Shown here in pieces: positions 63,001 through 64,000 of a DNA stretch of 64,000 bases. Location: contig CAJURM010000016.1 of the NCBI GenBank assembly GCA_910589025.1, positions 1 through 64,000 of the forward strand. The letters are read 5' to 3'. Position 1 is the first letter of the stretch. Each line of letters starts with the position of its first letter. Under the pieces are notes generated by a model, which worked only from the letters and a program-made list of their open reading frames with translations, searched no databases and was not told the DNA's origin. Both the position numbers and the translations under genes were made by a program. The DNA is from an uncultured Odoribacter sp. Lineage in GTDB: Bacteria > Bacteroidota > Bacteroidia > Bacteroidales > Marinifilaceae.

Positions 63001-64000
63001 AGTGGATGCCATGAAATATACCGTAAAATCCGTTTGGACATCAAGGGAAGAAATGAGGAAGGATATGTTATTTGGGGAGACAAATGGTATAATCCGGCAA
63101 GCGAAGATTCCCTGCCGTTTAAAGGCAACATTAGTTTATTGTCCCATCGGTTTGAAAATCCGGGTTTGGAACCGGTGAAAGACACCATCCGCCTGCATGT
63201 CAAAAACGAATGTTTTATTGTGGCGGATACGGATTATCTGACAGTACTTCCGGCGACGGCAGGAGCGGAAATAGCCCTTTTAACGGGAGGAACACTTTGT
63301 TTCAGTGAAGATGTCTTGAAGGTCGGCAATGCTTCCTACGGTTTTGACAAGGAAACTGCGGAATGGGAATGGAAATTTGAGCCGGAGAGTGCCTGGGGGC
63401 AATCCAATCGGGATACGGCGACACACCGTTATGTTTCTCCGGGAAAGTACACGGTGATATTGAATATGAGAGACCGGTGTAATAGTGATACTGCCGTGCA
63501 GGAGATTACCGTAAAGGGGAATGACAGTTTGTATTTTGAAATACAATCCCATCCTTATTGTACGGACCAGGCAGTAACGATGAAATTTATACAGAAAGGA
63601 ATGCCGGAATTCAGCGATTTGCGGTGGAGAATTTATAATCCTCATACGGGGAATAATTTGAAAACAAAATCGGATTCTACGCAATGGACCTATAAATTCA
63701 GGAATATCGGAGAATACAACGTTTCGTTGACGGCAAAAGCGGATGGATGTGAAGACGGGCTGACAATACCTATACACATCAATGAGACCCCCGAGGCGAT
63801 GATCAGTTTGATAAACGAAAGCGTAGATGAAGGCTGTGAAGCGCATACGGTGGAATTTCAGGCGGCGGACGGCAGTGGATTAAGGCAGATGCCCCACATT
63901 TATTGGGATTTCCAGAATGGTGTGAAATCTTCGGAATTGAAAGAAAAAGTGGTCTTTGAAAACGAAGGTACGTACAATGTTTCCCTGACCTTGGTTTCCG
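57001..64000 (+). CDS. Giant secreted PKD/Ig-like repeat protein, 3' end outside window
   Basis: The frame from ATG 57001 shows no stop wherever I translated it and is still open at the last base, over 2,330 codons. It has a signal peptide (VSVIGVLFLLAAGKMYAQ). Dozens of Ig/PKD-like beta-sandwich units follow, each with a recurring C-x-DTL-type segment and strands such as EGTYNVSLTLVS and SPGKYTVILNMRDRC. Such proteins usually end in a type IX sorting domain and act as surface adhesins or gliding-like filaments. Its divergent neighbour is PorP/SprF, fitting a SprB/SprF-like pair. The C-terminal signal is not visible here. Confidence 0.9.
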   Translation, partial: MKKFVRVSVIGVLFLLAAGKMYAQSSVTINPMDGSFQDSTTFVNLNYITSSSSNEYPITLKFAGISGSYNEVQVNWGDGNESPRKTVEAATSTPVSYTYKKEGCFPVQMYFFPGSAGKDADTLYAWALNTDLSLSYVVEPVGNDKSHGCLSYGADTLLLRFVSHTNPPLTQYSINIDCSTPMIHSEGDVGGTLPVVSPAEIDLENNWVHACWANKEPGKRDSIWLIFTEATGVEGAEIKVNMTCYYTDDKGKPDYLEKKCHQTESVYLFDKPDLRQIFRRDQLSPFPDTLHALPVDEQNFNVCAPGGPNEFGFYGDWFSKYQTFVLSKPSPKPEDRSIFKVQCYYTDDSVWSDNVTPSGVKWEDVSGNSEYFNDTTLTFNRAGFYMVRWEIHNQCDEAHPDTLWTSLVRKDNSEEYYDDKFRYIQVYENQEASLDYMGDSVFCLNVKDSVILVDRNRRKFYDVPPDYSLKIVDMDSRVVIEERSVELAETKIYRDGNVLNTGADAGNFSNVERKGCDSTTITLRFDALGPGNYEVTWERKGKHCEEGRTKVFEFHVGDKPVIRDTIGVHCFNDGMTLIDGKLFHCGPYSFKVPDLSNAFEAHNREIDSVRYQFVKGSRDSVLTYKGEVPEVSYLFDSTETNYILVNIYNGCGVSNTDSVGFYTPAKPDGLSIWRDSVEVAGTDTLCLNAEYKYYLHGVLPKNYEDSVFFNGSVDINGASIVGGSIGYSKLRKRNENYGLVKYTAKGEYTEKYKVINKDFPDCSSSFQEKVVVVDAPDSVWSIYRDSVLYCTSVDTLDTQVLFEKDDPKFKRATWDWKGEIAKEGRFPKLLFRDGKNDTLYVSTIQSVSCYYRDTIVFKPQILPQFNLNSIEEVCVPDTLDKDKLKNFANTEHWDWKTMTWRVYKNVQKSDSLICTKSNPNKNKIILTEQSADSIGLIYWMQNDFSPKYPDFKGNDNCVSMDTLPVKVYKPRLKILKKDTLTDGDNGVYDFAEIHTHYVDTKDLSKDPLKWTVGWNDSDGHFDGNTPPKYTLGEKDKKLDSLQFVLTGSTNCGVPISDTLIVYFPRIFINAHEDTICSTTTDYALWGPGKTTGLFVDTEKLEWEILKDASGGTLSPLKGTEAKYTPGTSPIDRKDTVKIKVTGISTVAGGGKSDTVLLWINPAPSYTKLVAGDTLITINQEINIGKIKALKYQNVSGVKVKKVDGWAMIDGDSLIKSTIDPATATENNKFTADIILKALPGCEDMEIAGLPMMDLVYPKAAPKYNPLEICAKDKYGLDSLFTFEKDKKDRFTKLAWNKKGGGSWEIIGKDTVAYIAGEKGDFNADKIELTLQKQYIAYDSTAIQTYGQTTRTLSVRVYEEPFIGFRNNNNRDTLCKEENTIEITRGVAQPGATEWVLVQQAYYVDSLRFNGQKLPDNNEYTFRGKKGEKDTVFITVNLGRCTNWDTLVRKIYLYRMNDVLSSDSLQNTYKICERGSVEIEYTGTLTSPYHWEWNKNNVKTGILDSLGKGLKPVYSDTSGINGQIELHTTPHPGCDDEYVFTNIEITKKPWLNLANKSVCKTEGNDLDVPIAFVSGNSWSDADSITWYRKGSTTPLGKTSKPGDLRFSYELTTVDMVVDTFHLVAALWPKTPCDKSPTYDTIKIALSGQPEITLPADSPAMCQGDTLDLLKKSGVTIKNAAAIEWTVVNWGAVVADTLYVPGEKNGSASLKITAKGFEGCSEDAETMTIQVRKAPLPDILVNTTPVCQKGEIALKAKEQPDVTVVSYQWNVGNKSYSTAAITHAFDAAGEMDVYLQETYSYPGTTDQCVRDVTESLTVHPKPTADFEDVGQVAIGSIVTIHNLSTPADLTNFRWDVQGRLNPITDKDLKLGFNVAAPVEIKLTVTTDKGCTDSKTDTVEVVEPPIPDFGVDMNLCADTARFTLAGSLNGATVWWDWGTGQGFEQDVRIDRTQPIKKTYYVGYQDTTYWVTLELRNAADTVQKKLPVRFVSRLDASFEILPEKSGCHEIYRKIRLDIKGRNEEGYVIWGDKWYNPASEDSLPFKGNISLLSHRFENPGLEPVKDTIRLHVKNECFIVADTDYLTVLPATAGAEIALLTGGTLCFSEDVLKVGNASYGFDKETAEWEWKFEPESAWGQSNRDTATHRYVSPGKYTVILNMRDRCNSDTAVQEITVKGNDSLYFEIQSHPYCTDQAVTMKFIQKGMPEFSDLRWRIYNPHTGNNLKTKSDSTQWTYKFRNIGEYNVSLTAKADGCEDGLTIPIHINETPEAMISLINESVDEGCEAHTVEFQAADGSGLRQMPHIYWDFQNGVKSSELKEKVVFENEGTYNVSLTLVS

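Noticed and set aside
57173..63846. Many minus-strand frames opposite the giant gene
   Set aside because: They are shadows of the continuous plus-strand frame; none shows a domain, signal peptide or consistent start.
1..64000. CRISPR array, rRNA operon or insertion-sequence transposase
   Set aside because: No regularly spaced repeats with spacers, no rRNA sequence and no transposase frame seen on either strand.

Overview
The window looks like chromosomal DNA of a Bacteroidales species. The evidence is a set of phylum-specific gene families (PorP/SprF, DUF4292, DUF4271, DUF4175, DUF3244, paired DUF3857 proteins, a TPR-TM-HTH regulator), Bacteroidetes-type promoters (TTTG then TAnnTTTG) and few Shine-Dalgarno sites. 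An Odoribacter/Butyricimonas-like gut anaerobe is plausible, but the genus is inference.

Layout. (1) 1-3480 is accessory DNA: the 3' end of a radC-like gene, a structured non-coding stretch, an LRR lipoprotein with a small upstream gene, an HNH-like zinc protein, and a zeta-toxin-like kinase overlapping a 51-codon partner. It ends at a tRNA-Lys(CTT)-like gene whose D-loop carries an extra ~32-nt hairpin. (2) 3531-7644 (minus) holds a hypothetical gene, radA and a class A penicillin-binding protein. (3) 7771-21813 (minus) is the most remarkable region, a double-glycine peptide maturation and export locus. It has three GG-leader, Cys-containing peptide genes. Each is followed by a stem-loop and then by a secreted partner: two 6-bladed beta-propeller proteins and one unrecognised 400-aa-class protein. 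The locus also has a C39-peptidase ABC exporter, an HlyD-type adaptor, a small HTH protein, a C39-like/VKOR/thioredoxin fusion, a DUF3244 protein, a TPR-TM-HTH regulator, a DUF1904 protein and a metzincin. A 175-bp direct repeat and a copied HTH 3' tail show that one peptide-propeller unit arose by tandem duplication. A 70-bp element with two CTGTCC sites exactly 52 bp apart lies upstream of both the DUF3244 gene and peptide 3.

(4) 21935-32117 holds a Fic remnant, carB-carA (minus), a GNAT, a chloramphenicol-acetyltransferase-like gene, an esterase, argR, and panC-panD-rfaE2. (5) 32118-47687 (plus) is mostly housekeeping: flippase, dut, TPR protein, DUF4292 lipoprotein, EnvC-like LytM protein, DUF4175 protein, histidine-kinase-like ATPase, ybeY, mnmG, adenine deaminase and uvrC. 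A parS-like 16-mer follows mnmG and a near-match lies in uvrC. (6) 47818-56868 (minus) holds two DUF3857/transglutaminase-type proteins, a carboxy-terminal processing protease, yidD-rnpA, a hemD-like gene, a DUF4271 gene and a PorP/SprF gene. (7) 57001 to the window end is one uninterrupted plus-strand reading frame of more than 2,330 codons. It encodes a secreted giant PKD/Ig-like repeat protein, divergent from PorP/SprF as expected for a type IX secretion substrate-partner pair.

How the peptide locus may work (inference): GG peptides are made in the cytoplasm, cleaved after Gly-Gly and exported by the C39 ABC transporter with the HlyD protein, and their cysteines are oxidised by the VKOR-thioredoxin fusion. 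The propeller and 400-aa partners act outside the inner membrane as receptors, immunity factors or binding partners, under control of the membrane-spanning TPR-HTH protein. No outer-membrane TolC-type channel is encoded in the cluster.
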